DNA from: Clostridium manihotivorum | Lineage (GTDB): Bacteria; Bacillota; Clostridia; Clostridiales; Clostridiaceae | DNA: 64,000 nucleotides | Direction: 5' to 3' | Assembly (NCBI RefSeq): GCF_004015185.1 | Contig: NZ_CP025746.1 | Location: 1,054,001-1,118,000 of the forward strand | Shown here: positions 18,662 to 28,226 of the stretch, piece after piece | How positions within the stretch are numbered: position 1 is the first letter of the stretch | Layout: each line of letters begins with the position of its first letter | Position numbers and translations under genes: made by a program | Notes under the pieces: model-generated | What the model was told of the DNA's origin: nothing | The model's input: the letters and a program-made list of their open reading frames with translations, nothing else | The model's database searches: none

Positions 18662-20533
18662 TTAAGCTATATATTCATTGTCTACTTGTTCAGAGTTAAA
18701 GCTTTGATCAGCCTTTGCAGATATTTTCTCTGCTATAGAGATTAAAGCAGGTATAACTATTGGAAGTAAAACAACACTTAGTAGGAATAATCCTGTAACA
18801 ACACAAATAGCAAGTTCCATAAGAACATGGATATTTGATGGATACAAGGTAGCAAAGGTACCAGCTAGGATTATCGCTGCAGACATTACAACTCCGCCTA
18901 CATTCTTAGCTGCCAGAATTATTGCTTCCTTTGGATCTGTGTTTGGATATTCTTTGAAACGAGTCATAAGGAATATGCTATAGTCCACTCCTAGTGCAGC
19001 TATTACTACAAAGGAGAAGAATGGTACGTTCCAAGACATTCCGTCTACGTTGCTAAACAACTTAGCTGTTAAGAAGGCTGTTACTGAAATTGCTGTATAG
19101 TATGCTGCTACTAGAGAACCAACTATATATACAGGTATCCAGAAGGATCTTATTACTAATACTAGTAATACAAATATAGCTCCCAGTACTATTATTTGAG
19201 TAAAGGTTATGTCATGAGTTGCTATATTGTTTAAATCGTTAGTAGTTGCAGTTGGACCAGCCACTCCAAACTTAGCGTCTGAAAGCTTAGTTCCTTTTAA
19301 TTGATTTTTTACTAGTTCATTGATTTCATCTATGGTCTTGATTGACTCCTTTGCATATGGATCAGAATCAAGATTTATAGTGATTTTAGTGATTTTTCTG
19401 TCACTAGACATATAAGTATCAAACATTTTTGTAAGGTCTGACTTTTCAAAGGCTTCCTTAGGTATATAGAAACTCTTTGTACCAGTTGTCAATTGTGTTA
19501 AGAAATCATTTGTTTTGTTGATACCATCATGAATAGTACCTAAACCGTCACTGCTCTTGCTTATACCATCCTTAAGCTGACCTAAGCCGCCAGTTAACTG
19601 AGTTAATCCAGCATATAACTTGTCTTGGCCATCTTTTATCTTACCAGCCCCGTCTTGTAGTTTAGCCATGTTTTCAATTACGGTCTTTTGGCCAGAACTA
19701 CCTTGTCTTAAACCAGCTGCAAGGCCTGCTTCTCCTTGTTCTAACTGAGCAATTCCTTGAACTAACTTTGAGTTTGAGCTTGTATTAGCTATGATTTGAT
19801 TTATACCATCATTTAATGCGGATAAACCATTTGTAAGTTGATTGTAAGTTCCATTAAATTCAGAAACCTTACCGGAAAGTCCATCCAAAGTAGCAGAAAG
19901 AGTTGCTAGAGTGCCTTTAAGTTTAATAATATCTGGATCATTTGCTGGAAGCTTTGTAGCAAGTGAATCGGTAGTAGCATTCATTGATATAATAAACTGT
20001 TTAAGCCCCAAAATTTGATTTGGTAGAGCATTATAAAATTGTCCTATACCAGCATAACCCTTTTGAATTTCTGAAAGTTTACTGTGTATAGTTTGAAGTC
20101 CACCGTTTATTTGAGAAACTCCATCCTTAAGACCTGATATACCAGCAGTAAGCTTGTCAGCACCGTTAGCACCTTGGTCTATACCGTCACCAATCTTCTT
20201 AAGTCCATCTGTAATTGCACCCATACCATTTTGTATTGCTCCAGTACCAGTAGAAAGGTCTTTAACACTTGAAAAATCAGGAGTAGTAAGACTGCTTTCT
20301 ATTTTTTTCATTCCATCATTTATTTGGCCTACACCGTTATTGGCTGAACCTAATCCATCAACTACAGTCTTAGTTTGAGAGTTAGTATAGAAGTTTTCTA
20401 TAGCATCTCCCTTAGGCTGAGTAACGCTGGATACTTGTTGTATGCCTTTAAGTCCTTTTAGCTTTACAGTTAATTCATCAATAACTGATAAAGCTTCATT
20501 GTTGTCCGTAAGCGATGGAACAAATACCGTCAT
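18662..20533 (-). pseudogene. MMPL/RND-family exporter, C-terminal fragment separated by IS66
   Basis: About 612 codons of native sequence (to 20498), plus a short tail from the IS66 end that happens to supply an ATG at 20533. The native part has the second porter region made of glycine-rich repeats (LSALNDGINQI, LKDGISKSSDGL types), then five membrane helices with VVIAALGVDYSIFLMTRFKE, the RND signature. Joining it to 23327-24612 restores one uninterrupted frame of 1040 residues. No ribosome-binding site precedes the fortuitous ATG, so separate expression is unlikely. Confidence 0.88.
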
Positions 20534-20591
20534 GTAAATAGACCTTTAATTTGATATGCTTTAGTAAAGCAATCAGATTGGAGGTTTTAAT

Positions 20592-20930
20592 ATTATATCT
20601 AAGAATGAAAATTATACTCTCTGGGAGCAGAGAATAAATGAAAAAAATAAAAGCGGTCTAACAATCAAAGAGTGGTGCGAAAAGAATGGAATCAGTAGAC
20701 ATAAGTACAATTACTGGAATCACCTATTGATAAAGAGAAATGAAAAAACTGTTGAAGAGACGACCTTTACTGAAGTTACAACAATTCTTTCAAAACCTGA
20801 TAATACAAATTCAAACCTAAGTAAATCTTATGATTTTCAGATACTTTATAAAAATATACAAGTTACTGTTCCTAGTAACTTTAATCAAGATTCTTTAGCA
20901 GGACTGATGAAGGTTCTGCAAGACTTATGA
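20592..20930 (+). CDS. tnpA: IS66 accessory protein TnpA
   Basis: About 112 residues. The frame is open from 20568 but has no ATG, GTG or TTG before conserved sequence; a GGAGG at 20579-20583 points to ATT 20592 or ATA 20595 as a non-standard start. TLWEQRINEKN and GLTIKEWCEKNGISRHKY are typical of the IS66 OrfA helix-turn-helix protein. It overlaps tnpB by four bases. Alternatively the start is upstream and lost. Confidence 0.7.
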   Translation: MISKNENYTLWEQRINEKNKSGLTIKEWCEKNGISRHKYNYWNHLLIKRNEKTVEETTFTEVTTILSKPDNTNSNLSKSYDFQILYKNIQVTVPSNFNQDSLAGLMKVLQDL

Positions 20931-21298
20931 TGAATCATATCGCCGATGGGGCGGAGCACATCTATCTTGCACTCGGTGCCACCGACTTCCGCAAGCAACA
21001 AAACGGACTTGCCGCACTGGTTTCATTAAAATTTAATCTTAATCCTTACTCTGGGACAAGTGTTTTCTTATTTTGCAATAAAAGACATACCTGTCTTAGG
21101 GCACTTCGATGGGATAAAAATGGCTTTATATTGGTTACAAAATTTCTTTGTGATGACATGAAATTTCAATGGCCTAAAACAGAAGGAGAAGTACGTGATA
21201 TAACAAAACGACAAATGGAATGGCTTCTAGATGGTTTACAAATTGATCAGAAAAAAGCACATCGAGAAAGTATTGATACTGCAGGAATGATTTTCTAA
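20927..21298 (+). CDS. tnpB: IS66 accessory protein TnpB
   Basis: 123 residues; IS66 Orf2 family. The core YLALGATDFRKQQNGLAALV and LRALRWDKNGFIL are conserved. It starts in the ATGATG junction with tnpA. Required with TnpA for transposition in characterised IS66 members; exact biochemical role unknown. Confidence 0.9.
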   Translation: MMNHIADGAEHIYLALGATDFRKQQNGLAALVSLKFNLNPYSGTSVFLFCNKRHTCLRALRWDKNGFILVTKFLCDDMKFQWPKTEGEVRDITKRQMEWLLDGLQIDQKKAHRESIDTAGMIF

Positions 21299-21378
21299 AA
21301 ATCGCTAAAAAGCTAGTAAAACAGCCATTTTTCTGGTATAATATAAGTAGTTAATTAACCAGAAAGGAGCCTTGAATC

Positions 21379-22995
21379 ATGCAGTTTTTAGATAGCAAAG
21401 AGTTGCGAATTAAAGAACTTGAAAATGAAAATAGAAAACTGCAGGAAAAGGTAAATATGCTAGAGCATGATGTTGAACTTCTTACTCAAGCAGTTTTACA
21501 TGCATCAAAACAACGTTTTGGAGCATCAAGTGAAAAGACGCCTCAAATAGAAGGACAATATTCTTTTCTGGATGAAATAATTGATCCTATTATAGATGAG
21601 ACCAAAGTTATTAGTATAAAAGAACATAAGCGACCTGTAAGAAAAAAAGGCGACAGAGAAAAATTGATTAAATCATTACCACATGAAATAGTTGAATGCG
21701 TTATTAATGAAGAAGAAGCAGTGTGTAAAACATGCGGAAGTGATCTTAAAGTTATTGGTAAGAAAAAAGTAAGATCCGAAATGGAATATATTCCAGCAAA
21801 GCTTATAATCAAAGACTATGTTCAATACGTTTATAAATGTACTGAATGTGGAAAAAATCACGTTAATCCATATGATTCTATATATTGTGCACCTGTGCCA
21901 GCTCCCGTGCTTACGCATTCCGTAGCATCGCCTTCGATTACAGCGTGGATAATGTATCAAAAGTATATGATGTCAGTGCCTTTATACCGCCAAGAAAAAG
22001 ACTTTAAAAGGATGGGCGCTGAGCTTAAAAGAGACATGATGGCAAACTGGATAATACGAAGCACTGAATATTGGCTAAAACCTTTATATGAAAAGATGCA
22101 TGAACAATTATTAAAGTGCAGTATTATTATGAGTGATGAAACTACTTGGCAGGTAAACAAAGAGAAAGGTAAGAAGGCATCTAGCAATTCATATATATGG
22201 ATACATAGAAGTGGCAACTGCGAAAGCTTACCGGTAATTTTATACCAATATACCAGAAGTCGTTCAGGTGAACATGCAAAAAAATTTCTTGAGCAGTTTA
22301 GAGGGTATCATGTCTCCGATGCATATGCTGGATATGAAAAGGTTGAAGGAATTACTAGATGCTTATGCTTTAGTCACCTACGAAGATACTATCTAGAAGC
22401 TATTCCCTTAGATTCTAGAAAAAAAGAGATTCTAGGCTCTGGCGGAGCGGTCGGCAGGGCTTATTGTGATAAACTCTTTAAACTAGAAAGAAAGTGGAAA
22501 CAGCTATCTCCAGATGAAAGAAAGCAGAATAGGCTTATATATAGTGTCCCTATACTGGATGCCTTTTTCGCATGGGCAGAAAAAACATTTACAACACAAG
22601 ATATGTTGAGAAAGGCTTTAAATTATACACTGAATCACAAAAAATATTTTACTAACTTCTTGCTAGATGGAAGAATACCCCTATCTAATAATTTATCAGA
22701 AATCGCTGTAAAACCTGTAGCAATTACAAGGAAAAACTCATTGTTTTCCGATTCGGTAGCCGGGGCGGAAGCATCCGCAATTATATTTAGCATTATAAAT
22801 ACAGCAGCAGCTAATAACATAGATCCATATAAATATCTGCATTATATTTTTTGCCAGTTACCAAATATTAATTTTGCATCGAATCCATGTTTACTTGAGG
22901 AATATTTACCATGGTCGGAGAGAGTACAGCTTCAATGCAAAGCAACTACAACAGAAGCTACACCAAAGGAGGAAAAAAATAGTGAGTCAGCCTAA
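21379..22995 (+). CDS. tnpC: IS66 transposase TnpC
   Basis: 538 residues, full-length. N-terminal leucine-zipper-like coiled coil (ELENENRKLQEKVNMLEHDV), a zinc-finger with CKTCGSDL and YKCTECGK, then the DDE core with MSDETTWQV, HVSDAYAGYEKV and a C-terminal region containing PLSNNLSEIAVKPVAI. RBS AAAGGAG. No frame damage, so the element may be active. Confidence 0.93.
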   Translation: MQFLDSKELRIKELENENRKLQEKVNMLEHDVELLTQAVLHASKQRFGASSEKTPQIEGQYSFLDEIIDPIIDETKVISIKEHKRPVRKKGDREKLIKSLPHEIVECVINEEEAVCKTCGSDLKVIGKKKVRSEMEYIPAKLIIKDYVQYVYKCTECGKNHVNPYDSIYCAPVPAPVLTHSVASPSITAWIMYQKYMMSVPLYRQEKDFKRMGAELKRDMMANWIIRSTEYWLKPLYEKMHEQLLKCSIIMSDETTWQVNKEKGKKASSNSYIWIHRSGNCESLPVILYQYTRSRSGEHAKKFLEQFRGYHVSDAYAGYEKVEGITRCLCFSHLRRYYLEAIPLDSRKKEILGSGGAVGRAYCDKLFKLERKWKQLSPDERKQNRLIYSVPILDAFFAWAEKTFTTQDMLRKALNYTLNHKKYFTNFLLDGRIPLSNNLSEIAVKPVAITRKNSLFSDSVAGAEASAIIFSIINTAAANNIDPYKYLHYIFCQLPNINFASNPCLLEEYLPWSERVQLQCKATTTEATPKEEKNSESA

Positions 22996-23260
22996 TATAG
23001 ATTTTATGATGACTATGACCAAGAACTTTTTAGGCGGAAAAATAGATGAAATAGCTTATACGCTTGACTTTCCATATGAACTTGAAAAAAGATACAAGAA
23101 AATGCACAAGGAAGATGATGATTATGCAGAATTGATTTATGAATGCCTTTATGAAGAAGGCATATGCTTTTTCAATGACCTATCAGATTCGGAATTTAAG
23201 AAACTCATTCGAAAACAATATAACTATATAAAGCAAATTGCAAAAGAAGGATTTTATTAA
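22982..23260 (+). CDS. IS66-associated small protein
   Basis: 92 residues from GTG 22982, chosen because AAGGAGG lies nine bases before it; its start overlaps the end of tnpC by 14 bases. Acidic, helical, with no recognised domain (YELEKRYKKMHKEDDDYAEL). Small genes at this position occur in clostridial IS66-type elements. Function unknown. Confidence 0.65.
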   Translation: MSQPNIDFMMTMTKNFLGGKIDEIAYTLDFPYELEKRYKKMHKEDDDYAELIYECLYEEGICFFNDLSDSEFKKLIRKQYNYIKQIAKEGFY

Positions 23261-23299
23261 AATATAAGCTTCACAAGGTTTTGTGAAGCTTATATTTTT
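23261..23299 (+). terminator. IS66 internal terminator
   Basis: AATATAAGCTTCACAA (23261-23276) and its perfect complement (23281-23296) with a 4-base loop and trailing T residues directly after the last IS66 gene. Confidence 0.85.
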
Positions 23300-23322
23300 C
23301 AATACGGTATATGTTCCACCGC

Positions 23323-24612
23323 TTACTTGTTGTCCATTGCATCTTTGTTTTCAATTACTACAGTAGTAGGCATTGCCTTACCTCTACCTAACTTGTCTGC
23401 AACTAGGTTAAAGCCCTTAACAGAAGGGGTATCAGCACTTAAATCCTTAAGACTATCGAAGGATAGCTTAGTGCTATTAAAGGCTATTACAGGAGCTATT
23501 ATAGCAGCTACAACTAATATAGATATCAATGGATGTTTAACAGATGCTGAGGTAACTTTTTCCCAAAGCTTGTTCTCTTTATGGCCTGCAACATTGTGGG
23601 ATGGCCAGAAAAGCTTCTTTGCTAATAGCTTCATTATTACTGGAGTTAAAGTGACAAGTTCAATTAGAAGAACTGCAATACCTATAGCAACAGCATTAGC
23701 TGAACGATAGATAGGGAAGCTAACAAAAGTAAGACTTGCAAAAGCCATGAAAACAGTAAGTCCACTGAAGATTACAGTTTTACCAGCGGTTTTATAGGTT
23801 ACAACTACAGCCTCATCTATAGATAAGCCATGACCTAATTCTTCTTTAAATCTATTGAATAGTAAAATATTATAGTCTGTACCTATACCAAATAAAACAA
23901 GAATTATAAACATTTGAGTTAAGCTTGTTATTGGGAAGTTAAAGGCATTTATAAGTATACCGATTATTCCCATACTGCATAAATATGAAACTCCTACAGC
24001 AAGTAAGGACACGAAAGGAGTAACCACCGAGCGGAACATTAGCATAAGTACCACTAATATAAAGCCAACGGTTATAAAGGCACTTTTATCTACGCCTTTG
24101 TTTGTAGCTTCTAAATAGTCGTTATTTATAGCTAACTCACCAGTAATATAATGAGTGGTTTTAACATCTTTTAGAGCATCTTTAAAGCTGTTTACTATGG
24201 TTTCACTATCCCTAGTTCCTCTTTCATAAGTAACCTGAGTTATTAGGGTAGTACCATCCTTTGATATCATCTGATCCTTAGCTTCAGGAGTACCAAATGG
24301 ATCTATTATATTATTTATCTTTAAATCAGTTTTTTTATCTCTAAGCTTATCAAGACCTTTTTCAATGTCTTTCATACCATCATCGGAGATTTTATTTGGG
24401 TCATTAAAAACAAATATCGCGGTATCACCCTTTGAGGTTCCCATCTTGTTTATCATCTCTGATGCTAGCTTTGATGGTGAATCTTCACTTATTGAAGCTT
24501 GACCTTTCTGGTTTAATATCTGCTTTAGGTTAGGTTGATTTATGGTAAATAATATTGTTGCTACTGCCCATAGAGCTAACAAAACCCATCGAAATTTAAG
24601 CATCTTTCTCAT
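23323..24612 (-). pseudogene. MMPL/RND-family exporter, N-terminal fragment
   Basis: The first ~428 residues of a 1040-residue exporter (YdgH-like): membrane helix 1 (residues 7-25), periplasm-like porter domain (to ~165), then helices 2-6 with VLFGIGTDYNILLFNRFKEEL, the RND signature. The reading frame stops at once inside the IS66 end. One copy of the 9-bp target plus the other half restores ...DAMDNNEALSVIDEL. RBS GGGG, 13 bases after the TetR gene stop, so both formed one operon. Probable lipid or drug exporter before disruption. Confidence 0.9.
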
Positions 24613-24625
24613 GTATTTTTCCCCT

Positions 24626-25291
24626 TTACTTTTTGTTATTAAGAATATCGGCTATTCCTTTTTTTACATTTTCATCATTGTAAGCAACACCTAATGCCTG
24701 AAGATTGTAGATTGTAAGTGCATAAGCATATTCTGTAAGGCTGGTTGAAGTGTCACTTTGAAGCCATTCCATAATTACGTTATATAGTGTTCCAATGAAG
24801 GCCAAGGCACAGATTTTTACATCAACAATATTTACGATCTCAAGTTGCTGCATTTCTTGAAAGTGACTTGCAGTGTAAGTAACGTACTTATGAGTCACAT
24901 CAAATCTCTTTTTTTCAAATCTTGAGTTTAGACCAACTGCTTCAATAAGCAGAATTCTTGCGAAGGGTTTATTTACATCGATAACCTTTAGGAAGAAGGT
25001 GATAGCCCTGCTAAATCCTAAATCAATTTCATTATTTATATTGTCTAAGGAGCTTATCAAAGCATTATAGAACTCCTCAGACACGTCATCATAGAGAGTA
25101 TCGAATAAATCCTCCTTGTTTTTGAAATAAAAATAGAAGGTTCCTACGGATATATCAGCAGCTTCAACTACATCTTTAACAGTAGTCCCATGATAACCTT
25201 TCTCTGCAAAAACCCTTATTGCTATGTCTAGGATATGTTTTTTCTTTAAGTCTTTTCTTTCTTGTGTTTCCTTTGAACTTTTGTAAACCAT
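24626..25291 (-). CDS. TetR-family repressor of the MMPL exporter
   Basis: 221 residues with an N-terminal TetR helix-turn-helix (residues ~18-64, KGYHGTTVKDVVEAADISVGTFYFYF) and a divergent ligand-binding C-terminal domain. First gene of the operon; a 12-bp inverted repeat 16 bases upstream of its start is a probable autoregulatory operator. The regulated exporter is now broken, so the repressor may have lost its purpose. Confidence 0.88.
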   Translation of the reverse strand: MVYKSSKETQERKDLKKKHILDIAIRVFAEKGYHGTTVKDVVEAADISVGTFYFYFKNKEDLFDTLYDDVSEEFYNALISSLDNINNEIDLGFSRAITFFLKVIDVNKPFARILLIEAVGLNSRFEKKRFDVTHKYVTYTASHFQEMQQLEIVNIVDVKICALAFIGTLYNVIMEWLQSDTSTSLTEYAYALTIYNLQALGVAYNDENVKKGIADILNNKK

Positions 25292-25307
25292 TATATTACC
25301 TCACTTC

Positions 25308-25337
25308 AAGCATAGAATGACGCTTCATTTTATGCTT
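25308..25337 (-). promoter_or_regulatory. TetR-type operator
   Basis: AAGCATAGAATG (25308-25319) and CATTTTATGCTT (25326-25337) form an inverted repeat with one mismatch around a 6-base centre, immediately upstream of the TetR gene. The rest of the gap to 25692 contains no recognised feature beyond an AT-rich tract. Confidence 0.7.
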
Positions 25338-25692
25338 ATTATAATTCTACTGAAAGATAATGTCAATTGTATGAAAACATTTGCAGGAAATTAAGTTATA
25401 TTTGTATCGATTATAAGTAAATTAGTTCAGTATATAAGAGGGAATTAGGAAAAATATGTTGCAGATATGAAATGTTTTATTGAAGATTAAAAAATAAGTT
25501 AATAGTTCAGAGAAAAATATTGTGATGTAGATTGTAGCAAAATTATTATAAAAAAGCTATAATTACATTTTAATATCAAATAATCATAGCTTTTTTACTT
25601 ATAGGGTTTTTAGAGTTATAGAATTATTGGTATGCAATTTTATAAATATTAAGCTAACTTTTATATTTGCAAATCTATGCTACTTACAGAAG

Positions 25693-25851
25693 CTATCTTA
25701 TAAGTATAACTAAAATAGGTAGGACTATGGCTACTATTGCAAGAAGTACAGAGCCAATTGAGCCCAATTTGTTATTTTTCCACTGATATTTGGCGAAATT
25801 TATAAGATAAATATTGAAAGCTAATATTATTGGAAATGCTAAAAATTTCAT
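25693..25851 (-). CDS. Small two-helix membrane protein of the ger operon
   Basis: 52 residues with two membrane segments (about 2-16 and 29-51). The start is ATG 25851 because AGGAG precedes it by nine bases; a longer frame would overlap gerC without a ribosome-binding site. It lies 13 bases after the gerC stop. Short two-helix proteins encoded in ger operons have been called D subunits; assignment here is by position and topology only. Confidence 0.68.
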   Translation of the reverse strand: MKFLAFPIILAFNIYLINFAKYQWKNNKLGSIGSVLLAIVAIVLPILVILIR

Positions 25852-25864
25852 GGCTAATAATCTC

Positions 25865-27139
25865 CTAATGATTTTCTCCAGAATAGAATACTTCTGAATT
25901 ATATATCTTTGTGCCGTTACGTCTAATAATAAAATCAACCTTGGTATGAACTTCACAATCTTTAAAATGCTTTAGCCAGTTGTAAGCTTCAAGTTCCTGT
26001 ATAGTAGAAAAGTCCTTTGCTACGTAGGTACCAAACCTTAATACATCTGATTTGAAGACTATGCATTTTTCTATAGTTTTCTTTAATTGATTTTCTATGG
26101 AACGTTTTGCTGTAGCTTCTAGCATAGGTTTTAAATCTTTACTATCATAATCTATGGTACTTTGGATAGAGGCTATATTTGCTTCTAAGAATATATCTAA
26201 ATCTACTACAGGTTTACTACCTTTTATATTTACCTTTATCTTAGGAGCTTTTTGAGGCATTACCTCAAGGATTACAAACTTTTCTTCTTCTAAAGGATCT
26301 TGAAAAAAGAAGAAGCCTTTTTCAAATTCGTTTCTTATTATAAGTAAAGCTCTGGTTTCATCACCAGTTAACTCACCTACCATTTTACCACCGTCAAATA
26401 CTGCGGTGCCGAATAATTCTATATCTAACCCGCCTTTTCTGGGAAGTTCGCCGGCATAATAAGCACCACCATTTCTAAAATGAATATCATTTATGTTGCC
26501 ATTACTAGAAAAGTTTTTTCCACTGTTTGGGGAGCCTAAGGGCAGAATGGTCTGCTCCACAGGGCTTTTCATTTCATCTATAGCATTCCTATAGGTTGTT
26601 ATAGGATAAAAACCTGTTTTTTTTGACTGAAATAATAAGCCTTCTTCCATCTTCGATAAAGAAGGGGTTAGTGCTGGGGAGTTGTTTTCAAGAAAATCCA
26701 AGGCTGAACCTTTAGTTACTAAGCAATACATGTCTCTTCGTACATCTCTTTTTCTTATTATTCCATTTATATAGGAATCTATGCCTTCCTTGGCCAAGTC
26801 TTCGGAAAACACCATAAACATTGTATGATTGAAGGTTAGCTGTCTGGATATGCAGGAATTTATCATATTCACTCCTATAAAAAAAACAGGGCAATCAACT
26901 GATATTAGTACAATATTTCCTTTTTGCTTACTGCTTACTCCAGTGTCTTCACTATTACTTTTCAGCTGAGCATTTGAAGAGCTAAGCTGAACTGTCAATC
27001 TAAGTTTATCCTTTACTCCTTTTTCTAGTCCAATACTATATGCAAAAGCATATTCGGTTACTTCACTGGAGTCAAAACACCCAGAAAGAGTGGAAGCTGA
27101 CATTATGCATATTAAAGCAATAGCAATTATCTTACGCAC
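25865..27139 (-). CDS. gerC: Spore germination lipoprotein, Ger(x)C family
   Basis: Outer-face lipoprotein subunit of a germinant receptor. Signal peptide with lipobox LSGC (lipid-attached Cys near residue 20), then the GerC N-terminal domain (FAYSIGLEKG, QLTFNHTMFMVFSEDLAKEG) and C-terminal domain (about 250-420). 424 residues from GTG 27139, preferred as GAAGGTG is seven bases upstream; TTG 27145 is an alternative. Overlaps the gerB end. Located in the inner spore membrane in characterised species. Confidence 0.9.
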   Translation of the reverse strand: MRKIIAIALICIMSASTLSGCFDSSEVTEYAFAYSIGLEKGVKDKLRLTVQLSSSNAQLKSNSEDTGVSSKQKGNIVLISVDCPVFFIGVNMINSCISRQLTFNHTMFMVFSEDLAKEGIDSYINGIIRKRDVRRDMYCLVTKGSALDFLENNSPALTPSLSKMEEGLLFQSKKTGFYPITTYRNAIDEMKSPVEQTILPLGSPNSGKNFSSNGNINDIHFRNGGAYYAGELPRKGGLDIELFGTAVFDGGKMVGELTGDETRALLIIRNEFEKGFFFFQDPLEEEKFVILEVMPQKAPKIKVNIKGSKPVVDLDIFLEANIASIQSTIDYDSKDLKPMLEATAKRSIENQLKKTIEKCIVFKSDVLRFGTYVAKDFSTIQELEAYNWLKHFKDCEVHTKVDFIIRRNGTKIYNSEVFYSGENH

Positions 27140-28226
27140 CTTCAATCACCTTCTTTTTTCGTAGTATAGCAGCAATCAATGCAAGTAATGGCATCACAAA
27201 GAACACTGTCCAGCCATACTGTCTTATCATTACTATATAACTCATAAGTGTTACTAAGTCCTTTGGTATCATACTTATTGCAAAAAACACCAATGCTGAA
27301 GGTAATATCAAGGGTCTCATATCATCTATATTAAAGGTTTTACAATAAGCAGATAAATAACAGTAAAAAAGTGCACTTACAGAAACTAAAGTTCCCAAGC
27401 TCCAAGAAAATATAAATATAGGATCAAGCCTATTAAAGAAAAAGCCTATTTGAATTATTTGTGTCAAGGTATACAAAACAGAAGTTGGTTCTTGAGACTG
27501 ACCATATCTAAAGATTAAAGTTATTGCTAGATATACAGAGGATATCAACAAGCTTGAGATCAGTAAAGAGGTGAAGCCTGACTTTTTTAGATTTTGTATA
27601 CCTTGAAGTGAGCTGGCTATGACTCCAAGGATAACTACCTCTCCATAATAAGAACTTTCTTTCAATCCAAAGGTTACAGTTGTTTTAAGCCCGTAACCTA
27701 GTATAGGAAATAATCGTGAGTAATCAAAGTGGTTATAGTTCATAATTATGGTACCAACAAGGCTAAGAAGAATAAAATATGCTATTAGCTTAGCAAATCG
27801 TGCTATGGTTTCAATTCCTAAATAAGTTAAGAAGCTTATGACTATAAGCTGCAAGCAAATATGAAACTTAAGTGGTGTATTAGGGATAATATAAATTTTA
27901 GAAACTTCACTGAATTCTCTGGTTAGAGCAGCTGCACATAGTAATAGCATAATAGCTAGTATTAGGGAAGCTATTATACCTAGTAGTCTTCCAAAGCTAG
28001 CCTTAAATGCAAAGATTAAGTCTTTTCCAGGAAAGCGCTTTAATAATAAATAAATGAATAAAAAGCCTAGCATAGCAGTAAGATTCGATATTAGAGTCAT
28101 ATACCAGGCTGCAGTACCAACTGCTCTAATTGCTCCACTAGGGCTTACAAAATATATCTTTACAGCAATAATTATAACAGTAAGGCATACTGCTTCCTTA
28201 AGTCCCATCTTTCCTTCCTTAATCAT
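27132..28226 (-). CDS. gerB: Spore germination permease-like subunit, GerB family
   Basis: Amino-acid-permease-like membrane subunit that forms the ligand-binding part of GerA-type receptors. 364 residues, about ten membrane helices, beginning GLKEAVCLTVIIIAVKIYF. The family pattern of one central amphipathic stretch (LFPILGYGLK) is visible. It overlaps gerA by eight bases at its start and gerC at its end, so the three subunits are translationally coupled. Confidence 0.9.
   Translation of the reverse strand: MIKEGKMGLKEAVCLTVIIIAVKIYFVSPSGAIRAVGTAAWYMTLISNLTAMLGFLFIYLLLKRFPGKDLIFAFKASFGRLLGIIASLILAIMLLLCAAALTREFSEVSKIYIIPNTPLKFHICLQLIVISFLTYLGIETIARFAKLIAYFILLSLVGTIIMNYNHFDYSRLFPILGYGLKTTVTFGLKESSYYGEVVILGVIASSLQGIQNLKKSGFTSLLISSLLISSVYLAITLIFRYGQSQEPTSVLYTLTQIIQIGFFFNRLDPIFIFSWSLGTLVSVSALFYCYLSAYCKTFNIDDMRPLILPSALVFFAISMIPKDLVTLMSYIVMIRQYGWTVFFVMPLLALIAAILRKKKVIEGA

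Larger units (their letters stand above)
20508..23326 (+). mobile_element. IS66-family insertion sequence, complete
   Basis: Starts GTAAGCGATGGAACA and ends with the complement of GTAAGCGGTGGAACA, the IS66 terminal signature. Flanked by a perfect 9-bp direct repeat TTGTTGTCC (20499-20507 and 23327-23335); 8 bp is usual for this family. Encodes tnpA, tnpB, tnpC and a fourth small gene, all on the plus strand. It lies within the MMPL exporter, antisense to it. Confidence 0.95.

Noticed and set aside
20154-20378. Plus-strand open frame inside the MMPL C-terminal fragment
   Set aside because: Opposite-strand shadow of the glycine-rich repeats; Pro/Ser-rich and unlike a protein.
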